Source of the DNA: Acidobacteriota bacterium
Lineage (GTDB): Bacteria; Acidobacteriota; Terriglobia; UBA7540
DNA: 30,839 bases
Reading direction: 5' to 3'
Assembly: GCA_021789565.1 (NCBI GenBank)
Contig: JAJYJL010000003.1
Coordinates: 1 to 30,839, forward strand
Part shown: in pieces, positions 8,324-16,172 of the stretch
Numbering within the stretch: the first letter of the stretch is position 1
How the letters are laid out: the number at the start of each line of letters is the position of its first letter
Program-made: the position numbers and the translations under genes
The notes under the pieces: model-generated
Told to the model about the DNA's origin: nothing
Seen by the model: the letters and a program-made list of their open reading frames with translations, nothing else
Database searches by the model: none

Positions 8324-10438
8324 ATGAACCTGAGGGAACTTTTCAGTACAGGCCCGGCTGGCCGCGGCGCAAGCCGCAGGGAGGTGATTTCGCGGTTTGT
8401 GGTGTTCAGCGCGTTTACCGGCCTGCTGCTGGGTATTTTTGAAGCCGCGCTGCTGCGCACCTCGCCCATCGTTCCGGCCCTGCTGGTTCCGGACATCGGC
8501 ACCGTGGAATGGTTTCTGGCTCCGCTGGTGGACATCGCCTCTTTTGGCCTGTTGGGTCTGGTGCTGGGCCTGCTGGCGGGGCGAAAGCCCGGAGGACACC
8601 GGATCAGATTGCTTGCTGCGGCTGATGTGGCCGTCATCGTGGCTTTTGTGGTCCTGCGGATCCGCTGGCTCCACGCCCGAATCGTGATCAAGGAATACAG
8701 CCTGCGGGACTTTCTGGTACCGCTGCTGGCGTTCGCGGCAGCCCTGGCGGCAGCGGCCGTGGCCGTCTACCTGTTGTGGAAGCCGGTTTCGCGCCTGGCC
8801 GCGCGCTGGCGCTTCCGCTGGGTGCGCTTCCTTGCGTGGGGCCTTGTGGCGGCCGGCCTCGCCGCCCTTTGCGGCGTGGGATATTACCTGCTCGACCCTT
8901 TTCCGGGCGCGGAAGCTGTGAAGGCGGCGTCCGCTGAGGATGCCCGGGCCCCGAACATCGTCTTCATCGTTCTCGACACCGTGCGCGCCGATCATCTCTC
9001 GGCCTACGGCTACCCGCGCCCCACCACGCCCAACATCGACCGCCTGGCCCGCCGCGGAGTGCTGTTTGAAAACGCCATTTCGGCCACTTCCTGGACGTTG
9101 GCCTCCCACGCCTCGATGTTCACCGGCCTGCTGCCCCACCAGAACGGCGCCGACTGGTGGCTGCCGCTGCCCCCCGGGCCGCGCACTCTGGCCGAGGCCC
9201 TGCACTCCGAGGGCTACGAAACTGCGGGATTTGCTGCCAATTTCGATTACTGCCAGAAGGGCTGGGGCATCGGCCGGGGCTTTGGCGTTTACCGTGACGA
9301 CAGCGAATCGCTGTGGCGCAATCTGGCCGGCACGCTGCTGGGCACGGCGCTCATCCAGCCCGCCTATCAGACCTTTTGCCGCTTCGATTATCTCGAACGG
9401 GAGGACGCGAGCGAAACCAACCAGGGTGTTTTCCGCTGGCTCCGCCGCCCGCCCGCAGACCCCTATTTTCTCTTTATCAACTACTTTGACGCCCACGTGC
9501 CCTACCTCACCCAGCCACCCTACAACCACCGCTTCGGGACGCTCTCGAACAGGCTGGTCCACAAGCTGTTCAGGGACCTGCAGGGCCCGGACCCTGCCCG
9601 GGACATCACGCCCGCCGACCGTGATCATTTGATTGCCGCTTACGACAACTGCCTGGCCTTTCTTGATGCCCAGGTGGGCCGCCTGCTTGATCTTCTCCAA
9701 AAGTCTCCCCAGGGCAGGAACACCATCGTCATCATCACCTCCGACCACGGCGAAGCTTTCGGCGAGCAGGGCTTTTACAGCCACGGTTACAACCTCTATC
9801 GCGAGCTCCTGCACGTTCCGCTCATCATTGCCGGGCCGGGCATTCCAAAGGACGCCCGCATCAGCCACATCGTCCGCACCCGCGACCTTTTCTCCACCGT
9901 GCTGGACCTGGCCGGCGGCGGCCACACCCCCTTCAGCCGCGAAAGCCTGGCCCGTTTCTGGGATCCGGCATTCAAGCCTCAGCCTTTTGACAATTTTGTT
10001 ATTTCGGAACTGGTGCCCATCTTCAATGAGACCGGAACCAAGGCCATGATCAGCCTCACCACGCCTGAGTGGCAATACATCTACGATTCGGGCGGGCGCG
10101 GCGAGCTCTACCGCTGGCCGGACGATCCGCTCGACCAGAAAGACCTGGCCGGCTCCCCGGGCGCGCAGGCCACCATGGCGGACCTTCACCAAAGGCTCAT
10201 TCAACTGCTGGCTGATTCGTCTGAACCCTGGCGCGACCAGGACTACCTTTTTGCGCACGGTCCCAGCCGAAGCTCCTTCCTGCTCGACGTGCTCTCGGCG
10301 CGAAAGAAAAACCCGCTTTCGCCTAACCAGCCCTTCATCGGAGCTTCCCAGGCCCGATTCGAGCCCAATGTGCCCGAGCCCTCCGCCACACCCTCCCAGC
10401 CCGACCGCCAAACCCTGCAGAGCCTGCCCTACCATTAG
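8324..10438 (+). CDS. Membrane-anchored sulfatase/phosphatase-fold hydrolase with Thr in the nucleophile position
   Basis: 704 residues if started at ATG 8324, which follows AAGGAC and gives a sensible first helix; the frame stays open upstream to 8183. About five membrane segments (roughly 22-45, 58-86, 95-113, 130-152, 168-190) precede a periplasmic alkaline phosphatase-superfamily domain. That domain begins NIVFIVLDTVRADHLSAYGY (211-230) and later has the metal-site motif TSDHGEAFGEQGFYSHG. Where sulfatases have C-x-P-S-R, this protein has T258-L-A-S-H262. It therefore cannot be matured to formylglycine and may use Thr directly, as phosphoglycan transferases do. A role in modifying a surface polymer (phospho- or sulfo-ester chemistry) is inferred from the fold and the nearby glycosyltransferase block. 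It is often annotated simply as sulfatase. Confidence 0.85.
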   Translation: MNLRELFSTGPAGRGASRREVISRFVVFSAFTGLLLGIFEAALLRTSPIVPALLVPDIGTVEWFLAPLVDIASFGLLGLVLGLLAGRKPGGHRIRLLAAADVAVIVAFVVLRIRWLHARIVIKEYSLRDFLVPLLAFAAALAAAAVAVYLLWKPVSRLAARWRFRWVRFLAWGLVAAGLAALCGVGYYLLDPFPGAEAVKAASAEDARAPNIVFIVLDTVRADHLSAYGYPRPTTPNIDRLARRGVLFENAISATSWTLASHASMFTGLLPHQNGADWWLPLPPGPRTLAEALHSEGYETAGFAANFDYCQKGWGIGRGFGVYRDDSESLWRNLAGTLLGTALIQPAYQTFCRFDYLEREDASETNQGVFRWLRRPPADPYFLFINYFDAHVPYLTQPPYNHRFGTLSNRLVHKLFRDLQGPDPARDITPADRDHLIAAYDNCLAFLDAQVGRLLDLLQKSPQGRNTIVIITSDHGEAFGEQGFYSHGYNLYRELLHVPLIIAGPGIPKDARISHIVRTRDLFSTVLDLAGGGHTPFSRESLARFWDPAFKPQPFDNFVISELVPIFNETGTKAMISLTTPEWQYIYDSGGRGELYRWPDDPLDQKDLAGSPGAQATMADLHQRLIQLLADSSEPWRDQDYLFAHGPSRSSFLLDVLSARKKNPLSPNQPFIGASQARFEPNVPEPSATPSQPDRQTLQSLPYH

Positions 10439-10445
10439 CGCGTGG

Positions 10446-10467
10446 CACGGGCGTCCCGCCCGTGTTT
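10446..10467 (+). terminator. Hairpin after the membrane sulfatase-fold gene, terminator-like
   Basis: A perfect 8-bp stem CACGGGCG / CGCCCGTG with a 3-nt loop (10446-10464) is followed by TTT. It begins 8 nt after the stop codon. The T-run is short, and the sequence also resembles a common dispersed GGCACGGGCG-type repeat, so it may only double as a terminator. Confidence 0.45.
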
Positions 10468-10500
10468 CCGCTGTGTGGGGTCTGAGCCTTTTGATTTGAT

Positions 10501-10542
10501 CAGGAGCCAGAAGACAGAAAGCAGTAGGCAGCAGGCAAAAGC
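10501..10542. repeat. Heptamer tandem repeat (CAGNAGN-like, six units)
   Basis: Six consecutive 7-mers: CAGGAGC, CAGAAGA, CAGAAAG, CAGTAGG, CAGCAGG, CAAAAGC. The units keep CAG (CAA in the last) at the start. It is non-coding and lies in the repeat-rich gap. Confidence 0.6.
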
Positions 10543-10630
10543 CAGCCCACGAAGCGTGGTAGCGAAGAGTTGTTCGGTAACTCTGCGGGTTTTCCGGATT
10601 CAGCCCTCCCGCCAATTTAGTAACAAAGGA

Positions 10631-10886
10631 ATGCGTGGGCATTTTGCGAAAGTGGGCGTGGGCATTTTGCGAAAAGAAGGCGTGGGCTTTTTGCGAAAGG
10701 ATGGCGCGGACATTTTGCGAAAGATGGCGACGGCTTTTTGCAAAAGAGGGCGACGGCACTTTGCGAAAGGAAGGCGCGGGCTTTTGCGAAAGAGGGCGGC
10801 GGCTTTTTGCGAAAGGATGGCGCGGGCATTTTGCGAAAGTGGGCGTGGGCTTTTTGCGAAAGGGCGGCGGGGGGTTTTTGCGAAAG
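10631..10886. repeat. 11-copy tandem array with TTTTGCGAAAG core, 23-24 bp period
   Basis: The core TTTTGCGAAA (variants CTTTGCGAAA and TTTTGCAAAA) occurs 11 times. The G of each core lies at 10646, 10669, 10693, 10717, 10740, 10763, 10786, 10809, 10833, 10856 and 10880, giving spacings of 23, 24, 24, 23, 23, 23, 23, 24, 23 and 24. The 12-13 bp between cores are GC-rich and similar (GGCGYGGGC-like) but degenerate. The mixed 23/24 period breaks any reading frame, so it does not encode a repeat protein. The spacers are too short and too alike for CRISPR. Function unknown. Confidence 0.85.
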
Positions 10887-10906
10887 GGCACGGATTTATC
10901 CGTGCC
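10887..10906. repeat. Perfect 9-bp-arm hairpin (GGCACGGAT type)
   Basis: GGCACGGAT-TT-ATCCGTGCC, directly abutting the tandem array. It belongs to the same style as the GGCACGACTTCAGTCGTGCC hairpins at 3789-3808 and 3916-3935. Confidence 0.65.
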
Positions 10907-10938
10907 GCAGCGCGCTAGGCGCCCAACAACCTTATAAG

Positions 10939-10990
10939 CCCTCTCCCGTGGGGAGAGGGTGGTCCCGCAAGGCGGGAGCCGGGTGAGGGG
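10939..10990. repeat. Dispersed palindromic repeat (CCCTCTCCC type)
   Basis: CCCTCTCCC-GTG-GGGAGAGGG hairpin (about 10940-10959), followed by a GGCGGGAGCCGGGTGAGGGG tail. This is a familiar intergenic repeat form in many bacteria. No gene is present. Confidence 0.6.
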
Positions 10991-11038
10991 TCCATTGAAT
11001 GTTCAAGCGAATTGCGATTGCGCGATTGAAAGAGTGTC

Positions 11039-11255
11039 TTTTCGTAGGGGAGGGCTCGGCCCTCCCGTTTTCTCAGGGCTGGCCCAGACGGCGCGGGAGC
11101 CCGGAGGGCTCCCCTACAATATCGTTACCGCGGGCCGGTGCCCTCGTAGCGCGGATTCAGCCCGCAAAGCGGGCAAAAGACTTTAGCCCATCCCGCCTCG
11201 CGGGATGGGACACGGAGCCATGACAAGATTTCCCAGCCCCAGCAGGGGCGAAAGA
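11039..11255. repeat. 217-bp composite direct repeat, copy 1
   Basis: Runs from TTTTCGTAGGGGAGGGCT to CAGCAGGGGCGAAAGA and matches copy 2 (11532-11748) end to end at equal length, with scattered substitutions. The first part (11043-11117) starts GTAGGGGAGG and ends CTCCCCTAC, an inverted-repeat unit. It is followed by a GATTCAGCCCGC / GCGGGC-AAAGACTTTAGCCCA unit and a CCCAGCCCC-AGCAGGGGCGAAAGA unit. Confidence 0.85.
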
Positions 11256-11502
11256 TCAGGCCAGTAAATCGAGAAGCCGGGAGTCATGGCGCGAGCGGGA
11301 TTCGACGACCAGGATTGCAGGGGAATATTCCGCGGGCTGGCGCAGATGCTCGCATTGTAGTCTCTACGTCCGCAGCCACCGGCATCTTACCACCACAAAT
11401 TAAACCCATAAACCCTCAGGCCGATTCCGACGATTTCCTCATAAGGGCCGCGCCACGGCTGCAACGCTTCGTCCCTCACGGCTGCAAGGGAAAGCCGGGT
11501 AG

Positions 11503-11523
11503 CGCAGGCCCTTGTGGCCTGCG
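11503..11523. repeat. Hairpin CGCAGGCC / GGCCTGCG
   Basis: Perfect 8-bp arms with a CTTGT loop, lying between the two 217-bp repeat copies and 8 nt before copy 2. Typical small dispersed palindrome; no gene is seen nearby. Confidence 0.55.
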
Positions 11524-11531
11524 GTTCTTGA

Positions 11532-11748
11532 TTTTCGTAGGGGAGGGCTTCGCCCTCCCGTTTTCTCATTGGCTGGCCCAGACGGCGCGGGAGCCCGGAG
11601 GGCTCCCCTACAAAACCATTCCCGCTGGCCATTGCCCTCGTAGCGACAGGATTCAGCCCGCATAGCGGGCGAAAGACTTTAGCCCATGGCGCGAGCCGTG
11701 GGAAACGAAGCCATGAAACGACTTCCCAGCCCCGGCAGGGGCGAAAGA
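11532..11748. repeat. 217-bp composite direct repeat, copy 2
   Basis: Second copy of the composite element, exactly 493 bp downstream of copy 1 and of equal length. The best-conserved part is the first 75 bp, including CTGGCCCAGACGGCGCGGGA. Divergence is concentrated in the middle (AATATCGTTACC against AAAACCATTCCC). The open frame of the following YfhO-type gene extends back into it, but this is unlikely to be translated. Confidence 0.85.
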
Positions 11749-11841
11749 ATGCGGGTTGGCGCTCCGATGGATCGTGCTGGTCTCACGGAGATAGAACCGC
11801 GGACCTCAGGACCGGAGGCCCGTGCTACACCCTCAGCCACA

Positions 11842-14553
11842 ATGAGCGCAGACATTAACGAACAATGTCTTCGCCACGCAGGTAGCGGCGATCCCGCCGG
11901 GGCGGGATCGCCATTGTGGCGGATTAAACCCGCCGCTACAGAAACCACCCACGCCAATGCTCCTTTCCCCGACCGCAAGGATTACTACGCGCTGGCCATT
12001 CTGGCCGCGGCCGTGGCGCTGATGTTCTATAAAATTCTCTTCACTTCCCAGATGCTTTTTTACCGCGACATTCTGAACCAGAGCTATCCCCTCGCCCACC
12101 TCATCCACCAGATCTGCCGCGGCGGCTCGCTGCCTTACTGGAACCCTTACCTGAATTTCGGCCAGCCCATCCTGGAAAATCCCAACGCCCTCGTTTTCTA
12201 TCCCACAACGTTGCTGATTGTTCTGCTGCCCGTGCGCATCGCTTTCCAGTTGCATTTTGTCCTGCACTTTACGCTGGCTGCGGTGGGCGCGTACTGGCTG
12301 GCCCGGCGCTGGGGGCAGTCACACCTGGCGGGTTTTTTTGCGGCGCTGTTTTTTGTATTCAGCGGGCCGGTGCTTTCGCTCGGAAGTTTTTATAATGAAG
12401 TCGCCTGCGCCGCCTGGATTCCCTGGGCGCTGCTGACTACAGACCGCGCGCTCGCGGGCCGCTCCATCCGCCGCTGGCTGCTGCTGGCGCTGGTTTTCCT
12501 GATGCAATTTCTGGCCGGGGAACCTTTCACACTGCTCGCCACCTTCGGTCTGTGTTTTGCCTATGGGCTCTTCCAGGCCGGGTTCTTCCGGCATCCGCTT
12601 GCCCGAAAAAACCTCCGGGTGTTCGTTGCCTTCGTCTTGACGGGCGGGCTGATGACGGCGCTGGCGGCGGTGCAACTGTTTCCGGCCACGGTGCTGCTGC
12701 GGCGCTCGCTGCGCGGGGCCATTGGATTCCCCTTCAGCCAGAACACCTACTGGTCGCTCCACCCGCTGCAACTGATTGGAACTTTCGTGGCGGGTTTTCC
12801 CGACCCCATGTTCACGGCAACATCGTTGTGGACGCCGGTTTTGAATTTTGAGAACAAGCCCTACTTTCCCTCGCTCTTTCTGGGTTTCGTGCCGCTCGTT
12901 CTCGCCTTTATCGGCTGCGCCCTGGGCCGCGACCGGCGCCGGCGCTTTGCGGGATGGGGGGCGCTGGTCTTGCTGCTGCTGGCCTTCGGGCGGTTCACGC
13001 CGCTTTACCGCCTGGCGCTTTTTGCCATACCCTTTCTGAAGCTGGTGCGTTTCCCCATCAAACTGCTGGTGCCGGTGACGCTGCTGGTGGCGCTGCTGGC
13101 CGGCTGGGGAATCGACTCCGCAAGGTGGGGCCGGCCGGAGGAATGGCGGTCGGGCAGAGCCACGGGCGTGCTCGCCGCTTTGACTGTTGCGGCAGCAACA
13201 GCGTGGCTGGTGTGGGGCGCTGCGTGGCTGGTCCCGCAATGGGTGGAACTGGCCGCCGCGTGGGCGCTGGGCCACATCATCACGGACATGGGAATCCACT
13301 CCGTGGGAGCGTTTGGCCCCGGGGCCGTGGAAGGCGCCGCGCGGTATTTCCTCAACATGCTGCGCTGGCAGGCGCCCGGAATCGCCGGACTGACCCTGGG
13401 AGCCGCGCTCTGGTTTGCGGCACTCAAACGGGGCGGCCGCCGCGCGTCCCGCCTTGTGGGACTGGCTCTGGCTGTCGGGGCAGGGCAGTTGATCCTCGTG
13501 AATTATTCCGCCAACCCCACTGTCCCGAGCACCTTTTTCCCCTATCATCCGCCGGTGCTCAGCCACTTCGAGCCATCGCAAATGCCATACCGCTACGCCG
13601 ACGTTTTCGGCGGCTCCCGGCTGGCTGCGGTCTCAACCGAAGCCCTGAAGCAACCGCTGGATTTTGATTCCATTCCTGCCGCTCGCAACCTCGGCGCGCC
13701 GGCGCCTGCCGCCTTCCAGGAACGTCTGCTGCTGGAGCACGGCGGCCTGCTGGATGACGCCGAGGGCATTTCAAACGTCGATCCGGAATGGAGCTTCCCG
13801 GTGGAGCTTTACAAGTTCTGGTTTTTCGCCCTGCACAAGGTGGCGGGACCCAACCAGACACTGTGCTTGATGGGCCGCAGCAACGTGCGATACCAGATTC
13901 TGGGCGCGCAGGGAAATTATCAGACGGCCCGCGAAGTCGCGCCGGTCGAAAACGGCACGCCTTTCCCGAGCTACCTCTATGAGAACGGGTGCTTCCTGCC
14001 CAGGGCCTACGTGGCGGCGACGGCTGTCTACTCTCCCGATCCGGACGAGACGATGGCGCGACTGGCTGATCCCGGCTTCGATGCGCGCAACACCGTGCTG
14101 CTCGAGTCAAAGGATGCGGTCGAGCCTGCTTCGCCGGCGACGGGCCCCGCCGGAAAGGTTGAATCCTTTCGCCGCCGGCCCAACAGCGTCACCCTGCAGG
14201 TGAATCTTTCGCGGCCCGGCTATGTGGTGCTGCTCGACCGCTTCGACCCCAACTGGCAGGCGACGGTGGACGGAAGGGAAGTCCCGGTCCTGCGGGCGAA
14301 CCTGCTGTTTCGCGCCGTTCGCGCGCCCGAAGGCCGGCACACCGTCCGCTTCTATTACCGGCAGCGTGGGCTTGCGGCGGGTTGGGCGGTTTCGCTTGGC
14401 GCGCTGGCATTGTGCGGCGTTCTCTTCCTGCTGGATTTGCAGGTTCGGGTGATCATGCCCCAGGCAGAAGAAGTTGCCGCTGAACGCTTGGGGGAAGCTC
14501 AGGATGGCGGACCAGTTGAGGCAGTCGTCATAGCGCCCGGCGCGCGGCAGTAG
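11842..14553 (+). CDS. YfhO-type multi-pass membrane protein (GT-C-like)
   Basis: 903 residues from ATG 11842 (MSADINEQ). No Shine-Dalgarno is visible, and the frame stays open back to 11686, so the start is uncertain. Membrane helix 1 begins near residue 49. Next comes the outside loop with YRD (Asp76), then GSLPYWNPYLNFGQP and ALVFYPTTLL, all characteristic of the YfhO family. Roughly a dozen helices follow, then a soluble C-terminal beta domain with GYVVLLDRFDPNWQATVDG and a final helix. YfhO proteins are thought to be lipid-linked-sugar-dependent glycosyltransferases decorating surface polymers (for example glycosylation of lipoteichoic acid in Bacillus). The first 45 residues include a palindromic repeat (11882-11939), so the N-terminus may be repeat-derived. 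The 3' end overlaps the convergent GT39 gene by 55 bp. Confidence 0.85.
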   Translation: MSADINEQCLRHAGSGDPAGAGSPLWRIKPAATETTHANAPFPDRKDYYALAILAAAVALMFYKILFTSQMLFYRDILNQSYPLAHLIHQICRGGSLPYWNPYLNFGQPILENPNALVFYPTTLLIVLLPVRIAFQLHFVLHFTLAAVGAYWLARRWGQSHLAGFFAALFFVFSGPVLSLGSFYNEVACAAWIPWALLTTDRALAGRSIRRWLLLALVFLMQFLAGEPFTLLATFGLCFAYGLFQAGFFRHPLARKNLRVFVAFVLTGGLMTALAAVQLFPATVLLRRSLRGAIGFPFSQNTYWSLHPLQLIGTFVAGFPDPMFTATSLWTPVLNFENKPYFPSLFLGFVPLVLAFIGCALGRDRRRRFAGWGALVLLLLAFGRFTPLYRLALFAIPFLKLVRFPIKLLVPVTLLVALLAGWGIDSARWGRPEEWRSGRATGVLAALTVAAATAWLVWGAAWLVPQWVELAAAWALGHIITDMGIHSVGAFGPGAVEGAARYFLNMLRWQAPGIAGLTLGAALWFAALKRGGRRASRLVGLALAVGAGQLILVNYSANPTVPSTFFPYHPPVLSHFEPSQMPYRYADVFGGSRLAAVSTEALKQPLDFDSIPAARNLGAPAPAAFQERLLLEHGGLLDDAEGISNVDPEWSFPVELYKFWFFALHKVAGPNQTLCLMGRSNVRYQILGAQGNYQTAREVAPVENGTPFPSYLYENGCFLPRAYVAATAVYSPDPDETMARLADPGFDARNTVLLESKDAVEPASPATGPAGKVESFRRRPNSVTLQVNLSRPGYVVLLDRFDPNWQATVDGREVPVLRANLLFRAVRAPEGRHTVRFYYRQRGLAAGWAVSLGALALCGVLFLLDLQVRVIMPQAEEVAAERLGEAQDGGPVEAVVIAPGARQ
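11882..11939. repeat. 58-bp palindromic repeat inside the YfhO N-terminal coding region
   Basis: Starts GTAGCGGC and ends with its complement GCCGCTAC. Inside is a perfect 12-bp stem GGCGATCCCGCC-GG-GGCGGGATCGCC (11887-11912). At 58 bp it is not a multiple of three. The frame of the downstream gene nevertheless stays open through it, encoding about residues 14-33 from the 11842 start. Confidence 0.8.
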
Positions 14554-16172
14554 ATTTCAAAAGTCCCATCGTCCTTGAAGGGCTGGTAGAAATGGCGGAG
14601 ATAATCTGCCAGCGCAGGAAAACCCCGCAGCGCCTCGGCGGAATCCTGCCAGGTTCCGGAAAGGCCGTGGACCTCGTCGCGCCGCGCCACAATGATGTAA
14701 CACGGGCGGACTTCGGTAAGACGCCGGACCAGTTCCTGCCGCCAGCCGGGAAGACGCCAGGGGGCGATCAGAGGCAGGTTCCAGACAAAACGCGCGGGCG
14801 GGCGGTGGCCGCTGAGGTAATAGATGAGCGGCTCGTTGCCCCACACGTAGACGCCGTCGGCGGGCGCGGGATGCCGCTTGAGAAAATCCACCACGCGCAG
14901 GACGTCGCGGAAGTCTTCGGCTGCGCCCGGCCAGGAGTAACTGGAATAGAACCGCGCCGGGTCCTGCCGCCACTGGTTGAAAGCCCGGTAGTTCGTCACC
15001 ATACGGATCACCGGTCCAGGCAGGCAAAGGGCAGCCAGGTTCGCAAACACCACCCAGGTGAGAACGCGCGCCACCGGCCAGTTGCGGCGGGCAAAGTCAC
15101 GCGCCAGGGCCCGCGCGCCTTCGAAAGCCTGAACCATCAGATACGCCCAGAAGATGGCAAAGAACGGGTAGCAGGTTTCAAAATAGTAGGGCTGATAGCG
15201 AATCTGCATGGCCAGCGCCGCGAACCCGGCAACGGCTCCCACCAGCGCCGGCGCCAGGCGCGACAGGTGATGCCGCCGCCAGGCAATGATGACGGCTGCC
15301 AGCGCCGCGCACACCGTCCAGAAACCCAGCCAGAATTCGATGCGCCCACCCGCCCACGCCCAGTAGTTCGGGATGCCGGCGGAGGCCGTGGCGGCATACC
15401 GCGGAAGGACTTGGAACTGTTGCTCAACAAATGCGCTCCATGCGCCACTGAACAAGCAGCCGGAGACGACCAAAACGCTGACCAAACCGAACCCGGCCGC
15501 GAACCTGAACTCCGTGGAAGTCCAATCAATAGAGTCAGTTGCAATCCTTGCCCTCAGCGAGCCGTCCCCGGCCTCCTCCGACTTCTGGTACAGCGCCAGC
15601 AACAATAAAGGCAGGAATGTGACTGCGTTATATTTAACCCAAAATGCGGCGGCAAATAGGGAACCTGCGCCCACTTCTCTGAGCTTCATCCTCCGGCCAC
15701 GGCCGGAAAGTAGAAAGTAACTGCCGAAGACGAAAAGCATGAGGAAAGTTTCCGGCTGGCCCGCATCCCAGTAGCCGGCGCGGATGTGCAGGGCGGAGTT
15801 CACCAGGACGGCGAAGAACGCCGCGGCGTTGCCGAGGGTCCGTTCCGTGAAGCGGAAGATACAGACGGAAATGGCCAGCAGCCAGAAGATATCCTCCAGG
15901 CCGATGCTCCACATCGCCGGGCCGAATATCTTCACAATGGCCGCGTAAAGGTAGAAGATCCCGGGCGGCTTGTTGTCCCAGAGATCGCGATAGAGCCGCG
16001 CACCGTCCAGCAGTCCACGTCCGATCACGCAGTACGTTGCCTGGTCGCGCCCAATCGGATAGCTGAGGTTGGGAATGGCCATCAACATGACCAGCCCGAG
16101 GGCCAGCGCCAGCCAGCGGTCCGAGCCCGCCTTTGAAACCAGGCTGCGCTGCATGGGTTGATCGGCGCTCAT
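14499..16172 (-). CDS. GT39-type membrane glycosyltransferase, copy B
   Basis: 557 residues. The ATG at 16172 overlaps the stop of the upstream paralogue as ATGA, suggesting coupled translation. The first helix is followed by PNLSYPIGRDQATYC (Asp43) and RDLWDNKPPGIFYLYA (62-77), the acidic first periplasmic loop of ArnT/PMT-like GT-C transferases. About eleven helices follow, then a soluble C-terminal part with VYVWGNEPLIYYLSGHRPP and RRDEVHGL. Such enzymes move a sugar from a polyprenyl phosphate to an acceptor on the outer face of the inner membrane. The substrate is unknown. It aligns without gaps to copy A over the first 80 residues. Its last 18 codons are antisense to the YfhO gene end. 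Confidence 0.87.
   Translation of the reverse strand: MSADQPMQRSLVSKAGSDRWLALALGLVMLMAIPNLSYPIGRDQATYCVIGRGLLDGARLYRDLWDNKPPGIFYLYAAIVKIFGPAMWSIGLEDIFWLLAISVCIFRFTERTLGNAAAFFAVLVNSALHIRAGYWDAGQPETFLMLFVFGSYFLLSGRGRRMKLREVGAGSLFAAAFWVKYNAVTFLPLLLLALYQKSEEAGDGSLRARIATDSIDWTSTEFRFAAGFGLVSVLVVSGCLFSGAWSAFVEQQFQVLPRYAATASAGIPNYWAWAGGRIEFWLGFWTVCAALAAVIIAWRRHHLSRLAPALVGAVAGFAALAMQIRYQPYYFETCYPFFAIFWAYLMVQAFEGARALARDFARRNWPVARVLTWVVFANLAALCLPGPVIRMVTNYRAFNQWRQDPARFYSSYSWPGAAEDFRDVLRVVDFLKRHPAPADGVYVWGNEPLIYYLSGHRPPARFVWNLPLIAPWRLPGWRQELVRRLTEVRPCYIIVARRDEVHGLSGTWQDSAEALRGFPALADYLRHFYQPFKDDGTFEIYCRAPGAMTTASTGPPS

Noticed and set aside
8324..10438. Formylglycine sulfatase needing the nearby maturase
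   Set aside because: The nucleophile position is Thr258, neither Cys nor Ser, so the maturase cannot make formylglycine there.
10631..10886. CRISPR array
   Set aside because: Conserved core is only about 11 bp, spacers are 12-13 bp and alike, and no cas genes are present.
8114..10891. A 925-codon open frame on the minus strand
   Set aside because: It is antisense to murB end and the membrane sulfatase-fold gene, has low-complexity basic and Pro-rich text, no ribosome site and no recognisable domain. High-GC codon use opens such antisense frames.
10617..10986. Repeat-protein-like frames (FRKxPxPSFAK or FCERMAR units) across the tandem array
   Set aside because: The array spacing mixes 23 and 24 bp, so the frame changes from unit to unit; frames exist on both strands only because the repeat lacks stops.
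11686..11841. Upstream ATG at 11686 as the start of the YfhO gene
   Set aside because: It would translate the end of the 217-bp repeat and a further repeat-like stretch, and has no ribosome site.
12319..13581. A 420-codon minus-strand frame opposite the YfhO gene
   Set aside because: Gln/Arg-rich antisense text without domains; the plus strand encodes clear membrane helices.
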